64,000 nt of DNA. Source: Cyrtodaria siliqua (Eukaryota > Mollusca > Bivalvia > Adapedonta > Hiatellidae). Shown here in pieces: positions 35,101 to 43,478 of the stretch (within the stretch, counting starts at the first letter, position 1; each line of letters begins with the position of its first letter). The position numbers were made by a program, and so were the translations under genes. The notes below the pieces were generated by a model. The model was not told where the DNA came from. It saw only the letters and a program-made list of their open reading frames with translations, and made no database searches. The stretch lies in the NCBI GenBank assembly GCA_037043455.1, contig JAWPHD010001347.1:186001-250000 (forward strand), read 5' to 3'.

Positions 35101-36448
35101 AATTTAAAACCATTTTTGGATAAAAATTCTAAAAAAAATATTTTTCAAATTTTTCATGCAGCAGAATTTTGCATTGGAAAATGACCCATCAAAAACAACT
35201 TTCGCACATAATTTTTTTATTTCTCAACCGATTTTGAAAAGTAAGGTATTTTTATTTACCACTAAAATTGTCTGTTTCACTCATATACAACTAATTTAGG
35301 TAGTAGATTAATTTTATCTTAAAAGTCCAAAAATCCTTTGGCTGAAACAAGCGCCCCAAACAATAAACCTGCTGATGACAAGGTATATTATATAACTTAC
35401 ATATTTTGAGAATCCATATTATATAGACAAAATAATTATAAACACCTTAAACCAGCCAGACCAAACCCCAAAACTGTTGTGTTGAATTAGGAGTTACCAA
35501 GACGAACCAACTCATAATTATTAATTTTAAACATATTTAATCACGGGTATTTTAAGAACCAGTGAAAAAAACTACCTTGTAATTGGCACACATACATTAT
35601 TATAAGACCCGGATAGGTTTGGATAAACGATTTTGTAGCGTAATTTTACCGTTATTTGGCAGGTTAGTTTCTTTAATGCTGGATATAAAACTCAAGATTG
35701 CCGTGTGTCCCTTTAAAGTAGAGCGTTTAATAGGGATTTTACGGTATGTATGCATAACACTCTGTGTGAAGTCCAGCAATATTTTGTGAAATCTCCACAC
35801 TAAATATATATATCTCAATTTACTTTCTATTTGTTGTTAGGTCTATGAATAAGTAATATAACTTTCAACAGCCAATTTTATACACCTATCATACTTCCGA
35901 CACCTGTTGTCTGTTTGACTAAACAAACTTTATTCCTTGATTAATTAAACATTTAAGATTTAAATACAATGCACCTACCCACAGCCAGTTTTGCCTTTAA
36001 TAACTGAAAGACAAAAAGTTACGCTTAACAGACTATTGTATTATTGAAAATGGACGTATACCGCAACTTATAACATTTTCTACACAGCAAGTCTGAGTGT
36101 GTTAAATGCCACTACACAACATAAACCCGACAACATATATACTACATACTTACTATAACTCATCAATAAGCATACACACCTACGCCAGAATGTAAACAAA
36201 GACACGTGGTCATTTGACACTTGGCACCCTACAGATAATCATGTCGATTTCCTCGCCGGTAAAACCGCATTATTTCAACAAAGAGTCTACAGTTGACAAC
36301 AAACAAAGGCCGCTCCTTCTGACTTATCGACCGTGATAAAAGACAACAATTCTTACCAGGTTCTAACTTTATCGATAGCAGTGATAACTCTTTTGATGTC
36401 CTCCTTCGCTCTGCTGCGGGTTTCTGCGCGTATTGACCGAGATAACAT
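23047..36448 (-). CDS. BCL7: BCL7-family protein, five coding exons
   Basis: BCL7 proteins are small subunits of BAF-type SWI/SNF chromatin-remodelling complexes in the nucleus. Coding exons (minus strand): 36448-36357, 28559-28501, 27862-27743, 24353-24153, 23111-23047; total 537 nt, 178 residues plus stop. All junctions are GT-AG and phases agree (2, 1, 1, 1). The first 51 residues form the family's conserved N-terminal block: [18 protein letters not shown], then W31 split across intron 1, then [20 protein letters not shown]. The rest is low-complexity, acidic and Ser/Asn-rich ([16 protein letters not shown]) with a basic KKQKK patch near the C terminus ([16 protein letters not shown]), as in vertebrate BCL7s, which are about 200 residues. 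Which paralogue it corresponds to cannot be said; invertebrates usually have one. Introns are 7.8, 0.6, 3.4 and 1.0 kb, and full of repeats. Confidence 0.92.
23229..23479 (+). mobile_element. SINE-A copy lacking the A box, in BCL7 intron 4
   Basis: Starts GGGGCGTCCATGG, skips the A box and anticodon region, then GTAGGTTCGATCCCTCAGGG and the full body to CCAATTCATTTCAATTCAAT. TGTTAACAG flanks it (23220-23228 and 23480-23488), a probable 9-bp target duplication. An ORF at 23296-23499 is within the SINE. Confidence 0.85.
24153..24353 (-). CDS. BCL7: BCL7 coding exon 4
   Basis: Acceptor GATGTTTCAG, donor GTAAGTGG; 201 nt, phase 1 at both ends, so skipping it would keep the frame. It encodes an acidic, Ser/Asp/Asn-rich segment ([19 protein letters not shown], later [17 protein letters not shown]). 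No folded domain is evident. Confidence 0.9.
24418..24551. repeat. near-perfect 134-bp palindrome
   Basis: Arms of about 60 bp, left TTATGGACTTTTCAGCTGTT ... AATCATTATTGACC and right GGTCAATAATGATTTTTTGG ... AACAGCTGAAAAGTCCATAA, differ at only a few positions. The centre is GAGGCGATAGCCGA. Lies in BCL7 intron 3. Confidence 0.9.
24678..26577. mobile_element. tandem array of six 320-bp units bounded by 12-bp inverted repeats
   Basis: AGCTCTACTGAT (24678-24689) and ATCAGTAGAGCT (26566-26577) are exact inverted copies. Between them GTGGCGGCCATCTTGAATTT recurs at about 24742, 25067, 25387, 25696, 26017 and 26338. Each unit carries TTCATGAAAATCCGTCAAGT, GAGTAGTCGCTACAA and AACAAAGATGGCC. The array ends in a GACGGACGG run (26476-26530). 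Short ORFs in it are artefacts. In BCL7 intron 3. Confidence 0.88.
26893..27425. repeat. broken copy of the 320-bp unit element
   Basis: Starts AAGAGGTCAATGACCTTGAA like the left edge of the main array (24658), has a duplicated TTTTTGATAGCT block, one full unit and a truncated second ending at TTTTAGAAAAAGTC. Confidence 0.8.
27743..27862 (-). CDS. BCL7: BCL7 coding exon 3
   Basis: It follows a weak acceptor (ATCGTTTAAG) and ends with donor GTAATG; 120 nt. It encodes [20 protein letters not shown], then a basic RVRRLAL segment and SNGEDSNQ. The acceptor lies in the first unit of a degenerate tandem repeat that fills the adjoining intron, so the exact 5' boundary is less certain; phase agreement with exon 2 (GTG, Val) supports it. 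Confidence 0.8.
27861..28150. repeat. degenerate tandem repeat next to BCL7 exon 3
   Basis: Units of about 35-40 bp resembling CGACACTTAAATGATGGGAA followed by ATAAAC; clear copies begin near 27858, 27905, 27985, 28022 and 28096. The repeat touches the exon 3 acceptor. Confidence 0.6.
28501..28559 (-). CDS. BCL7: BCL7 coding exon 2 (59-nt small exon)
   Basis: Acceptor TGTTTTTTACAG and donor GTAGGT. It supplies the G of Trp31 and then [19 protein letters not shown], the most conserved stretch of the family. The last base starts the next codon (phase 1). Confidence 0.93.
28570..29541. other. BCL7 intron 1, no element boundary seen
   Basis: AT-rich. A palindromic relation exists between 28900-28920 (ATACTGAACCAAACAGCTAA) and 29053-29075 (GCTGTTTGGTTCAGTAT), with a 1680-type GTAAACCCTGATCAGC remnant at about 29160. 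Confidence 0.45.
29542..29888. mobile_element. hAT-like non-autonomous element H, copy 2
   Basis: 347 bp, ends CAGAGGCGTAGCCAGGC and GCTGGCTACGCCTCTG, flanked by ATATA on both sides. The interior (GGCACGTAGGGGTAGG, GGGGGGCCTCCCCCTAG) resembles copies 1 and 3. In BCL7 intron 1. Confidence 0.88.
30386..31105. mobile_element. TTAA-type MITE G copy, with nested SINE
   Basis: Ends TTAAATGGACATATGGCAAT and ATTGCCGTGGGTCCCTTTAA. Interior matches the 41494-41818 copy (CTGCTTGCATATGATTAAAT, AATGATTGAACAAATGCAAG) outside the SINE at 30431-30808. Confidence 0.85.
30431..30808 (-). mobile_element. SINE-D, tRNA-derived, with 13-bp target duplication
   Basis: On the minus strand the head has an A box (GTGGTGTAGTGGTTAGAG) and B box (GGTTCGAGTCCCC). 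The body includes GTGTCTGGGTGGTGTATCAT and GTGGTATTCCAGTGTGGCAG. TCAAACATTAATA is present at 30418-30430 and 30809-30821. It sits inside MITE G, so it is younger than that insertion. Confidence 0.93.
31445..31812. repeat. direct duplication of about 187 bp
   Basis: AAGTCATTCTTTT, AGGGAAATAAACTGTG, ACTAATTTACAATTACTG, TAGCAACCA and ATCAAT recur in order at about 31449 and 31637. Two copies, moderately diverged. Confidence 0.75.
32090..32250. mobile_element. degenerate copy of the CGTATAATCCCT MITE
   Basis: Left end CGTATAATCCCTATTAAATG then CCCTGGGGCGTTAC matches 2560-2595; the right end is eroded (ACGGTGCGCGGGGTA). Confidence 0.55.
32251..33262. other. BCL7 intron 1, no feature seen
   Basis: AT-rich with an A13T8 homopolymer pair near 32380-32400. 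No supported exon or repeat end. Confidence 0.45.
33263..33530. repeat. 34-bp minisatellite, about 8 copies
   Basis: Unit GATACAGGATTAATAAATTG followed by ATGTGCTAATTTTT; two units lack CAG. Very low divergence suggests recent expansion. Confidence 0.93.
33525..33990 (+). mobile_element. element E copy fused to MITE ends
   Basis: Starts AAAGAAGCTATCCTGTCAAC, contains CTAAACCTACTGATGACAAG and TTTGGCGGGTTAGTTTCTTT, then the MITE G end (ATGCCATGTGTCCCTTTAAA) and an AATAGGGATTTTACGGTA end. Near-identical to 35363-35800 over more than 400 bp. Confidence 0.75.
34797..35364. mobile_element. TA-targeting MITE J, copy 1
   Basis: 568 bp with TIRs ATTGTTTGGGGCGCTTGTTT and AAACAAGCGCCCCAAACAAT continuing inward over most of the element, so it is nearly a full palindrome. 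TA flanks both sides. Removing it joins GTACCGTTTC to AACCTGCTGATGAC, which matches uninterrupted element E near 7985. That fits a Tc1/mariner-like target, an inference. Confidence 0.88.
35363..35800 (+). mobile_element. element E copy, split by MITE J
   Basis: AACCTGCTGATGACAAGG through TTTGGCAGGTTAGTTTCTTT and the ATTGCCGTGTGTCCCTTTAA end. A short 5' part lies left of MITE J. Near duplicate of 33525-33990, 1.8 kb away. Confidence 0.75.
36357..36448 (-). CDS. BCL7: BCL7 coding exon 1
   Basis: ATG at 36448-36446 (G at -3), 30 codons, then TG of the split Trp codon and donor GTAAGAA. It encodes [18 protein letters not shown] and [12 protein letters not shown], the start of the BCL7 domain. 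It is GC-richer than its flanks. Confidence 0.92.
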
Positions 36449-36650
36449 AACTTCAAAATTTGCGCTTTGTAATCAAATAACTCGTTATGCAGTGTGTCGA
36501 AAATAGAAAAGATTATTAGTAAAATGCCCGGATGTGTAGTCTATCTCTATAGGTCGATTTCTGATTGGTTGAGCACAGTCACGAATTGCGTCGGCAGAGA
36601 AGCATGTTGTTAAAATGTGGAGTGGGTTTTCATTGTGGGCCTGAATACAG
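36449..36650 (-). promoter_or_regulatory. probable BCL7 5' UTR and promoter region
   Basis: A minus-strand CCAAT box (ATTGG at 36564-36568 on the plus strand, in CTGATTGGTTGAGC) lies about 115 bp upstream of the start codon. No TATA box is clear. The start site is not determined. Confidence 0.4.
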
Positions 36651-37112
36651 CAGAGCGGACGATTTTTAAATCATTTAAGAAATTCCAAAATGGTAGTTTA
36701 TGGCAGTTCCATGAGTAGAGTCATTAATAATAAATAATCGTAGAAATACCAGTATCAGAGTCAATTGCAATGGAGTTGAACCAGTATCACACGTTCAACT
36801 CTACTGTATGGCAAATTACTCGAAGCCTTTCAGCTTCAGCGTGACAAATTACTTGAAGCCTTTAAAAGTGGACTGAAAATGAGCCATATATGAATTCGAA
36901 AGAGCAGAGATCGAGCACATTAGTCATTAATTAGACAAGCCAACACGGCCTGGAAGAAAAACCTTAAAACCCCTTTGGCCAGGTCCGTAGCTACTCTGAG
37001 GCACACCGAATACAAACTTCATCATGAATCGATAGTAGAGTACTTGGATTTATAAAAAGGAACCTTCTTCACTGCCCGAAACAAGTTAAGGAGAGAGCTT
37101 ATCAAACATTAG
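36651..37112. other. no gene seen
   Basis: AT-rich intergenic sequence with a short direct repeat (CAAATTACTCGAAGCCTTT / CAAATTACTTGAAGCCTTT at about 36812 and 36845). Nothing else supported. Confidence 0.5.
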
Positions 37113-37490
37113 CAGGGGCGTAGCTTGGCTGTATATGATGTGTAGGCCGAGTTCTAGTGGGGTCCGGGGGCATGCTCCCTCGAAAAAAAAATTTCAGCTA
37201 AACTGTCGGAGGCGCGTTTTGGCGTATATTTCGTACCGGCGAATATGTCTATAAGAGCATCAATATCCTTACTTTTTACCTAAAATTATATATCTTATAA
37301 CTAAAAAGAAGCTGAAAACATTTAAAGTAATTTAATGTAATTGTTATTTATATTAACACGAAGTACTAGTATACAGCCCCTTACCCCTCTAGGCCTCCGA
37401 TTTTTATTGCATTTTTGGCATTTTTATTTTTTCGATTTCTCAGAAAAATGTGTAGGCCGTTACGGCCTATTATAGGAAGCTACGCCCCTG
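37113..37490. mobile_element. hAT-like non-autonomous element H, copy 3
   Basis: 378 bp, ends CAGGGGCGTAGCTTGGC and GGAAGCTACGCCCCTG, flanked by ATTAG on both sides. Contains GTAGGCCGTTACGGCCTA near the right end. Confidence 0.9.
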
Positions 37491-38163
37491 ATTAGGTGAC
37501 CAAAAATTGGAGCACAGCTCTATCATACAGTCCTACGTACAAGGCACAGATCAGACCAAAAACCCAGAAATTCATTGCTATCATAAACATTACCACTACC
37601 AGTACTGTTATTCCCCCAGCAGGTTGTCCAGATAAACACTTTTTAATGATCATGATAAATTGCCTAGTCAGCATTGCCCAAGCATGTTTTATTACTGCTC
37701 ACTGATTAGCATCCACAGAGTTGAGAGTGTTATGAGATGATACTGAGACTTGATTATGAAACCAGAGATCTGAGGTAACTAGTTACATCTCTGACAACAA
37801 GTTACAAATGTTATAAAGCGTACATTTGTGTTTTTCGTTCATATTTAGAGTTCACATAATGAAGAGTCTACACATACAGTCATACACATATGGGTAAGTG
37901 TTGTTTTTATTTCTACTTGTAATCAATTTTTTGTTAACCACACTGTATATTCATTACAGAATTCATTTTTATATAATCGTCATACAATTATAATTTTATA
38001 AAAGATCACAAGAAAAGAATAAGTAAGAATAAGTCACAATAACTATTGTTAGCGGAGAATCTATCGGATTAATCAATTGTCTTGCTTTTAAGATAGAAGT
38101 AAAAGACTTGTTGTACATTGATATGGTATTTTTTGTCTTTTTATTCTTACTAAATGAATGCCA
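37491..38163. other. no supported gene; possible short upstream exon
   Basis: A donor-like ATATGG|GTAAGTG at about 37890 and an acceptor-like TTTATTTCAG at 38659 could frame a 5' exon of the 38672 locus, but joining them gives an early stop, so at most it would be untranslated. Confidence 0.25.
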
Positions 38164-38609
38164 TTAAAGGAATACACGGCAATATTGAACTTTTACAAAC
38201 TCGCGGTCTCCCGTTAAGTTTTCTACATAACAGATTAATGATTATATTGTTTGAATCGTTCAAAACAACTTTTGTTTGAATACATATCATTTTGCATATC
38301 ACTTATATTTAAGGAAGACAATCATATTACTTTTTATTTAATTATATGCAAGCAGTTTAAAGGGACACATGTCAATCTTGATGTTTTTTAATCTACATCC
38401 TCATCTTCCTTAGTTTACATATTTCTCGTGGAAATATAACAAAAGTGAAACTCCAAATGTTATTACCTTTTTATTTAAATACATGCAAGCAGGTTCAAAG
38501 TCAACATAATACTCAGTCTGGATTAATAACGACAGGTGCTAATTTAAGTGATTTCATTAATTGAAGTAATTTAATTTAAATACGGCAATTGTGCCGTTTA
38601 TCCCTTTAA
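38164..38609. mobile_element. composite of rearranged MITE G fragments
   Basis: TTAAAGGAATACACGGCAAT at 38164, TTTAAAGGGACACATGTCAA at 38356, ATGCAAGCAGGTTCAAAGTC at 38483 and TTATCCCTTTAA at 38598 are all MITE G pieces in mixed orientation. Confidence 0.65.
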
Positions 38610-38671
38610 GTCTAAATAGTATACATTTATTTACATATATAACTAATGTTTATTTCAGGTTCGGCTAGGTT

Positions 38672-40800
38672 ATGAAGTTTTCTACGCTATTTAACATATT
38701 TAAAGGAGAGGGAGAATTCTCAGAGGAAAGATATATATCATTTGATGTATTTTTTACATTTCTTAAACATAAAGATCCACAGACCAAGACGCGTGCATTA
38801 CAAAGTTACAAGGGAGGAATTAAAACAGTAAATGGCGTGCAAGCAATTCAAGTTAGATCAGTATTGAGATATTGTTTTCATAATGCAGACTCATCAGAAG
38901 CATGCGAACTTATTGTAAATAAAGTGCAACGTGAGCTTTTAACTGAACGTGAAACTGAAGATGTTTCTTCATCTTTTGAACTGTACAAGCTCTTAGCTAA
39001 AACACAGTTTTATATTATTGAATTTCATATCCAAAATTGGTATTTGATGAAGCAAACATAAAGACCTTAGTTGTTGAACACAAACCACACTTTACAAACG
39101 ATGAATGGAAAAAGATATGCTGGTTTGAGAATCATTTTTCCAAGTCCGATGACTATCTGTCTTATGATTTTGAAGAAATTATTGCATTACAATTTTCAAA
39201 ATTTCAAGCCATTTTAAAGAATGTAGTGAAAAGTGTTTGACGATAGCTTGCAGTGAGGTGAAGGAGAGGTCCAAAGGAATATCATCTGCTGAGGCAATAA
39301 ACAGGGTAGAAATAAATGCAGCCAAAAAACACATTCCGTACATTTTGGATGAAGAACTTCTTTCCTTTTTGCAACAGTATTGTAATGAAACGGTGCTGTC
39401 GGTGATTTTATTTGATACCATAACCTCAAAAATACAGAATACCATTCAAATAGTAACTACAACGACACCAAATTTAGAATATAATGTTACAGATTTATTC
39501 AAAAGAGCATATTATTATGTTGTGCGAAAACATAATGTACACATTGAATATGCGTACATTCTACTTGAAGAGAGCCTAAAACCGTTTTTAAATGGGCAAT
39601 ACCCAGCTAGGTTTCATCTGCGTGATGAAATTGAGACAAATAATTTACATGGCATATTATACAAATGGAAGGCAGAAGAGGAATGTGCTGAAAATGATGG
39701 TGAATTTGGGGAAGCAAGTCTTTGTGATTCGTGTTACAGATCCATACATATTAAGCCTCTCTCACTTCAGGAATTTGACATTTTTCACGAGTGGTTCGTA
39801 GAGGTTCCAATTGAAACACAACTACTGTTAGAAGTTTTTATTAACAAAAGGAGTTTAAAGAAAACCAACGACAAAGAATCATTTCTATTGTTTGGGGCGC
39901 TTGTTTCAGCTAAAGGTTTTTTGGACTTTTAAGATAAAATTAATCTACTACCTATATAAGTTATATATCAGTGGAACAGACATTTTTAGTGGTAAATAAA
40001 AATACCTTACTTTTCAAAATCGGTTGAGAAATAAACATTTCATGTGCGAAAGTTGATTTTGATGGGTCATTTTCAATGCAAAATTCTGCTGCATGAAAAA
40101 TTCGAAAAATATATTTTTTTAGATTTTTTATTCAAAAATAGTTTTAAAATGTTGGATATTAGTACATTAAGACACCCTGAAAGTTTTATAACAAAATATC
40201 AAGTTTTACTGAAGTTATTTGACATTTTGTAATTTTCTGCTGTCCCACCAACAAGGAATTTACATAGGAAAAGCCCCATCAAAAAATCATTTTGTCTGTA
40301 AAATATTTATTTCTCAACTGATTTTCAAAAGTAAAGTAGTTTTATTTACCACTAAAAATGCCAGTTCTAATGATATATAACTGATAATAGGTATTATTTA
40401 AATTGCTCGAGTTACTGCAGAAAAACCTTTGGCTGAAACAAGCGCCCCAAACAATAGGACATAAACTCGAAAAGTTATTCCGTGCATACGACAACCTTCT
40501 GAATATATTCAATAAGAACTTCATCGGAATATTCCAGCAAGCTCATACAAATGAGCTGCTTGTAGAATATAAAAGCATAAACTCTGTATTTGATATAACG
40601 TCAACTGCAGGTACTACATCTAGCCTTCCTATGCTGAAACAAACCTCAAGAAAAATGCTGATGATGATATGTGTTATTACAATACATATCTTAAAGAACA
40701 CCAGTTACAATATGATACTATTTATGGCAAAAGAAAAGAAGTTATCTGTCTTCGTGACTGTCATGCTATATTAATGCTTGACAACCTTGTTCGTCCTTAA
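38672..40800 (+). pseudogene. unidentified protein-coding locus, frameshifted and transposon-split
   Basis: Open segments in order: 38672-39061, 39037-39237, 39237-39886, then 40456 to about 40640 and a frame change to a stop at 40798-40800. Together about 500 residues would be covered. Each frame change has a clear continuing reading on the other side, so these are decay, not exons: no GT-AG pairs fit. MITE J (39887-40455) splits the CDS after ESFL; without it the frame continues into GHKLEKLFRAYDN. Visible features: a Cys pair (LCDSCYRS) at about 39715, a Lys/Glu-rich N terminus and a C terminus VICLRDCHAILMLDNLVRP. I do not recognise the family. Long single-exon structure, decay and TE-rich setting suggest a transposon or captured gene, an inference. 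GC is slightly above the flanks. Confidence 0.65.
39887..40455. mobile_element. TA-targeting MITE J, copy 2, inside the 38672 ORF
   Basis: Same palindromic element as 34797-35364 with ends ATTGTTTGGGGCGCTTGTTT and inverted. TA flanks both sides. The two copies are well conserved, so activity was fairly recent. Confidence 0.9.
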
Positions 40801-41280
40801 TATACGCCCCCTGTAGATACATATACAGGGCATAGATGCATGTATAGTTGATGTATAGTGGACTTGTATTTCGTTACAATTGCCCACAATCTTCATTAGT
40901 GCATTGCTATACCTATTTTAACACTTATCAATTCATATCCTCCAACAAATGGAACATTTTAGATCCGCCCATGCAGATACATTATAGATACATGTATAGT
41001 GTGTGTCACATTGTCTTCTTTCACTTACCCAGAATCTTGATTAGATGATTAAATTGAGCGTTTTACATGTGATCATTACTAAAATATTCGAAAATCCTAG
41101 ATCCACCCCTGCATATACGTATAGAATCATACATAGTGTATGTCATATTGTCTTTTTACTCACAAAAAGCATGATCATGTATGTGTATTTAATACATGTA
41201 ACTTTATTTGTGATTGCTTTATTTAACCCTTCAACAAGTCATATCTATAGAATACAGAATAGTTTGTGAAATGTGACAAT
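40801..41280. repeat. degenerate tandem repeat of about 140-170 bp, three units
   Basis: GATCCGCCCATGCAGATACA / GATCCACCCCTGCATATACG, TGTATAGTGTGTGTCACATT / CATAGTGTATGTCATATTGTC and ACTTACCCAGAATCTTGAT recur at about 40800, 40960 and 41100. No coding capacity. Confidence 0.55.
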
Positions 41281-41493
41281 AGCAAACAAACATATATTCA
41301 ATGAGCTTAAAAACACCTCGTGTATATAGTTTCAATATCATTTACATGCAACAGTTAAACTTAGGTCTCGACCTTTTAAATTGTCAAAAACACTTATTAA
41401 AAACCGTTTTTCTTAATAATAAATTTTGAGAGTTTCATTTGATAAAGTGAATATGAAATGATTTATACCCACAACTGATTTTAATATAAGATA

Positions 41494-41818
41494 TTAAAGG
41501 GACACATGGCAATTTTGTTGAGTTTTTATCAAGCATTAAAATTGGCGATTCAATTTATTAATAAAGAATCATTTGACTTTAAACCTGCTTGCATATTATT
41601 CAATGCAATTTTGAGTTTTCAATTTATCTTTTTATATTTTCATAGGTTAAACTATATTATGGTACAATATAATCAACAGTTAGTGATTTGCAAAAAGAGT
41701 TTTCTTTATACTCTTCTCATAATTAACATTAATAATTGAACAAATGCAAGTAATGTAGAAAAACTAATGGGACACCGCGAGTATAAAAAAAAAGAAGATT
41801 GCCGTGCGTCCCTTTAAA
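41494..41818. mobile_element. TTAA-type MITE G, reference copy
   Basis: TIRs TTAAAGGGACACATGGCAAT and ATTGCCGTGCGTCCCTTTAA, 325 bp, intact interior and no nested insertion. Its AACAGTTAGTGATTTGCAAA is the uninterrupted form of the site at which the 13699-14301 copy carries a satellite. Confidence 0.88.
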
Positions 41819-42640
41819 CTTTGATATAATCTGTTGTTTCTGATAGGTTTTTTAAGCCCTCGAGTATATAATTATATTGACGTGGTTAAATGAGGGTTAT
41901 ATATATTGATGTGGTGAAATGAGGGTTTTAAGTATATATACTGATGTGATAATGAGGGTTTCTAAATATGCATAAATATGGAATCCGCATCAAACAACAC
42001 AAATAAAACAGACAGAACAAGTTGAACGGAATGCAGCCCGCTTTGTGTTAAACCGGCCCTTTAATTACACCAATCCAGGTAACGTGTCATTCAGCTGCCG
42101 AAGGCAGCTGACTCTTATATGACCTTATATGGGTTTTATATCTGCCTATGGTTAACAGACTGTGACTCATGTAAGTGGCAGAAAGCATGCTTTACAACTT
42201 GAATTTTTAGAGAACTCGTCTGAAATAAACACATATTTTGTAATGTTGAAAGGTTACCATTTTACTTGCTGAAATGACGTTTTCGTAAACCAGTCTACTA
42301 TATGTATGTTAGCAACGCCTCAGTAGCGCAGTTGATCGAGGTGCCGTGTTAGTGCCCAGAAAGATAGGGTTCAAGTCTGCTGATTTCCCTTTCTTTTTTT
42401 TCTTTTTTCTTTGTTTTTAATTTTCATTGGTTTTCATTATTGCTGATGGTAAGGTACCAACAGTTCCTTTACATTTTTCACTTTGATAACGCAATCTTAT
42501 AATTGCACATGGTAACAGTGAACAGTTTATATGTGTTGTAATGCACACTCTAACGCACACTTATCCCTTACATGTGAACACTTGTATTTATGTGCTGATG
42601 TGTACTTCTAGCACGCCGTGTTACAAGGTAATTATATGTT
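41819..42640. other. no gene seen; small repeats and a tRNA-like string
   Basis: 41840-41975 has three degenerate GATGTGGTGAAATGAGGGTT units. CAGCTGCCGAAGGCAGCTG near 42092 is a hairpin. 42310-42385 has A-box-like CAGTAGCGCAGTTGATCG and B-box-like GGGTTCAAGTC, perhaps a degraded tRNA-derived SINE head. Confidence 0.4.
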
Positions 42641-42664
42641 GAACAGAAAGAAGCGAGGTCGCCC

Positions 42665-42895
42665 ATATTGATTTAAAATGCTTGGTAGGAAGAACTTGTA
42701 GCTGTACCAATGCAATATTGGCCACAACCTACACCAGTTAGATCGACTAGGCATAGCCATTCTATGAAACTTATGACAGTTGGATGTAACATCAATGTAT
42801 ATCTACACTCGTTCTTTCCGAGAACAGTTACATATTGGAATATACTTCCAGATTCTGTGGTCACCGTACCATCAGTGGATGCTTCAAAGTAGCAG
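42665..42895 (+). pseudogene. LINE reverse transcriptase C-terminal fragment
   Basis: The frame at 42710-42892 encodes SFFPRTVTYWNILPDSVV, the characteristic C-terminal SFFPRTI..WN.LP.. motif of CR1/Jockey-group LINE ORF2, followed by PSVDASK. Isolated and truncated; not in phase with the intact LINE downstream. Confidence 0.7.
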
Positions 42896-43294
42896 TCCAC
42901 CATTGTGGTATTTTCTAAGTCGTCCTTGACTCTTATGTATAGTGTAAATACATGTTATATTTTAAATCACCGGCGAAGACGTCCGATGTTGCACTCAACC
43001 TGTACCCTGGTAATTAATATATGTCTGCTCAGAGGATGTTGCCAAGTAACCTCATAGAAGTAGAAGAGGCAGTTGCCTCGGTTGACTTTTTGAAAGTTAA
43101 ATATTTCACATAAAAATAACCTTAATATTAATATGTAATTAACCATTGACATACAATGTCATGATTGAAATATCGTTGCAGGAAAAGAGCTAAAATGCAA
43201 AGGAAAATCGCATGTTCAAATCAAAAAACAAAATCGGGGCATGCCACTGGACCCTTTTGCCGGGATTTGCAACGGTTACATTTCAAAGCTGGCT

Positions 43295-43375
43295 ACGGCA
43301 CTGTTGGCGATATTTAGAACACATCATTTTCAAGCACATACTGAACCATCTGGAAAAGCAACGCAACTGCTGTTT
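43295..43375 (+). pseudogene. short LINE reverse transcriptase fragment
   Basis: RYLEHIIFKHILNHLEKQ resembles the LE.II...I..HL segment that follows NYRP in LINE reverse transcriptases. The flanking frame degenerates at once. Lies just left of the intact LINE but is separate from it. Confidence 0.4.
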
Positions 43376-43478
43376 TTGTTCAGTTAAGGGACAGGGGCAG
43401 GGGCGCGACTTAAAAAAGAAAACTGTTGACAATCAAAAAAAGAAAAAAGCTTTTTACGTATAACAGTAGTATAAGCTT

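Noticed and set aside
37843..37892. Small 5' exon for the 38672 locus
   Set aside because: A donor-like GGGTAAGTG exists, but joining to the acceptor at 38659 brings an immediate stop, and the locus is decayed.
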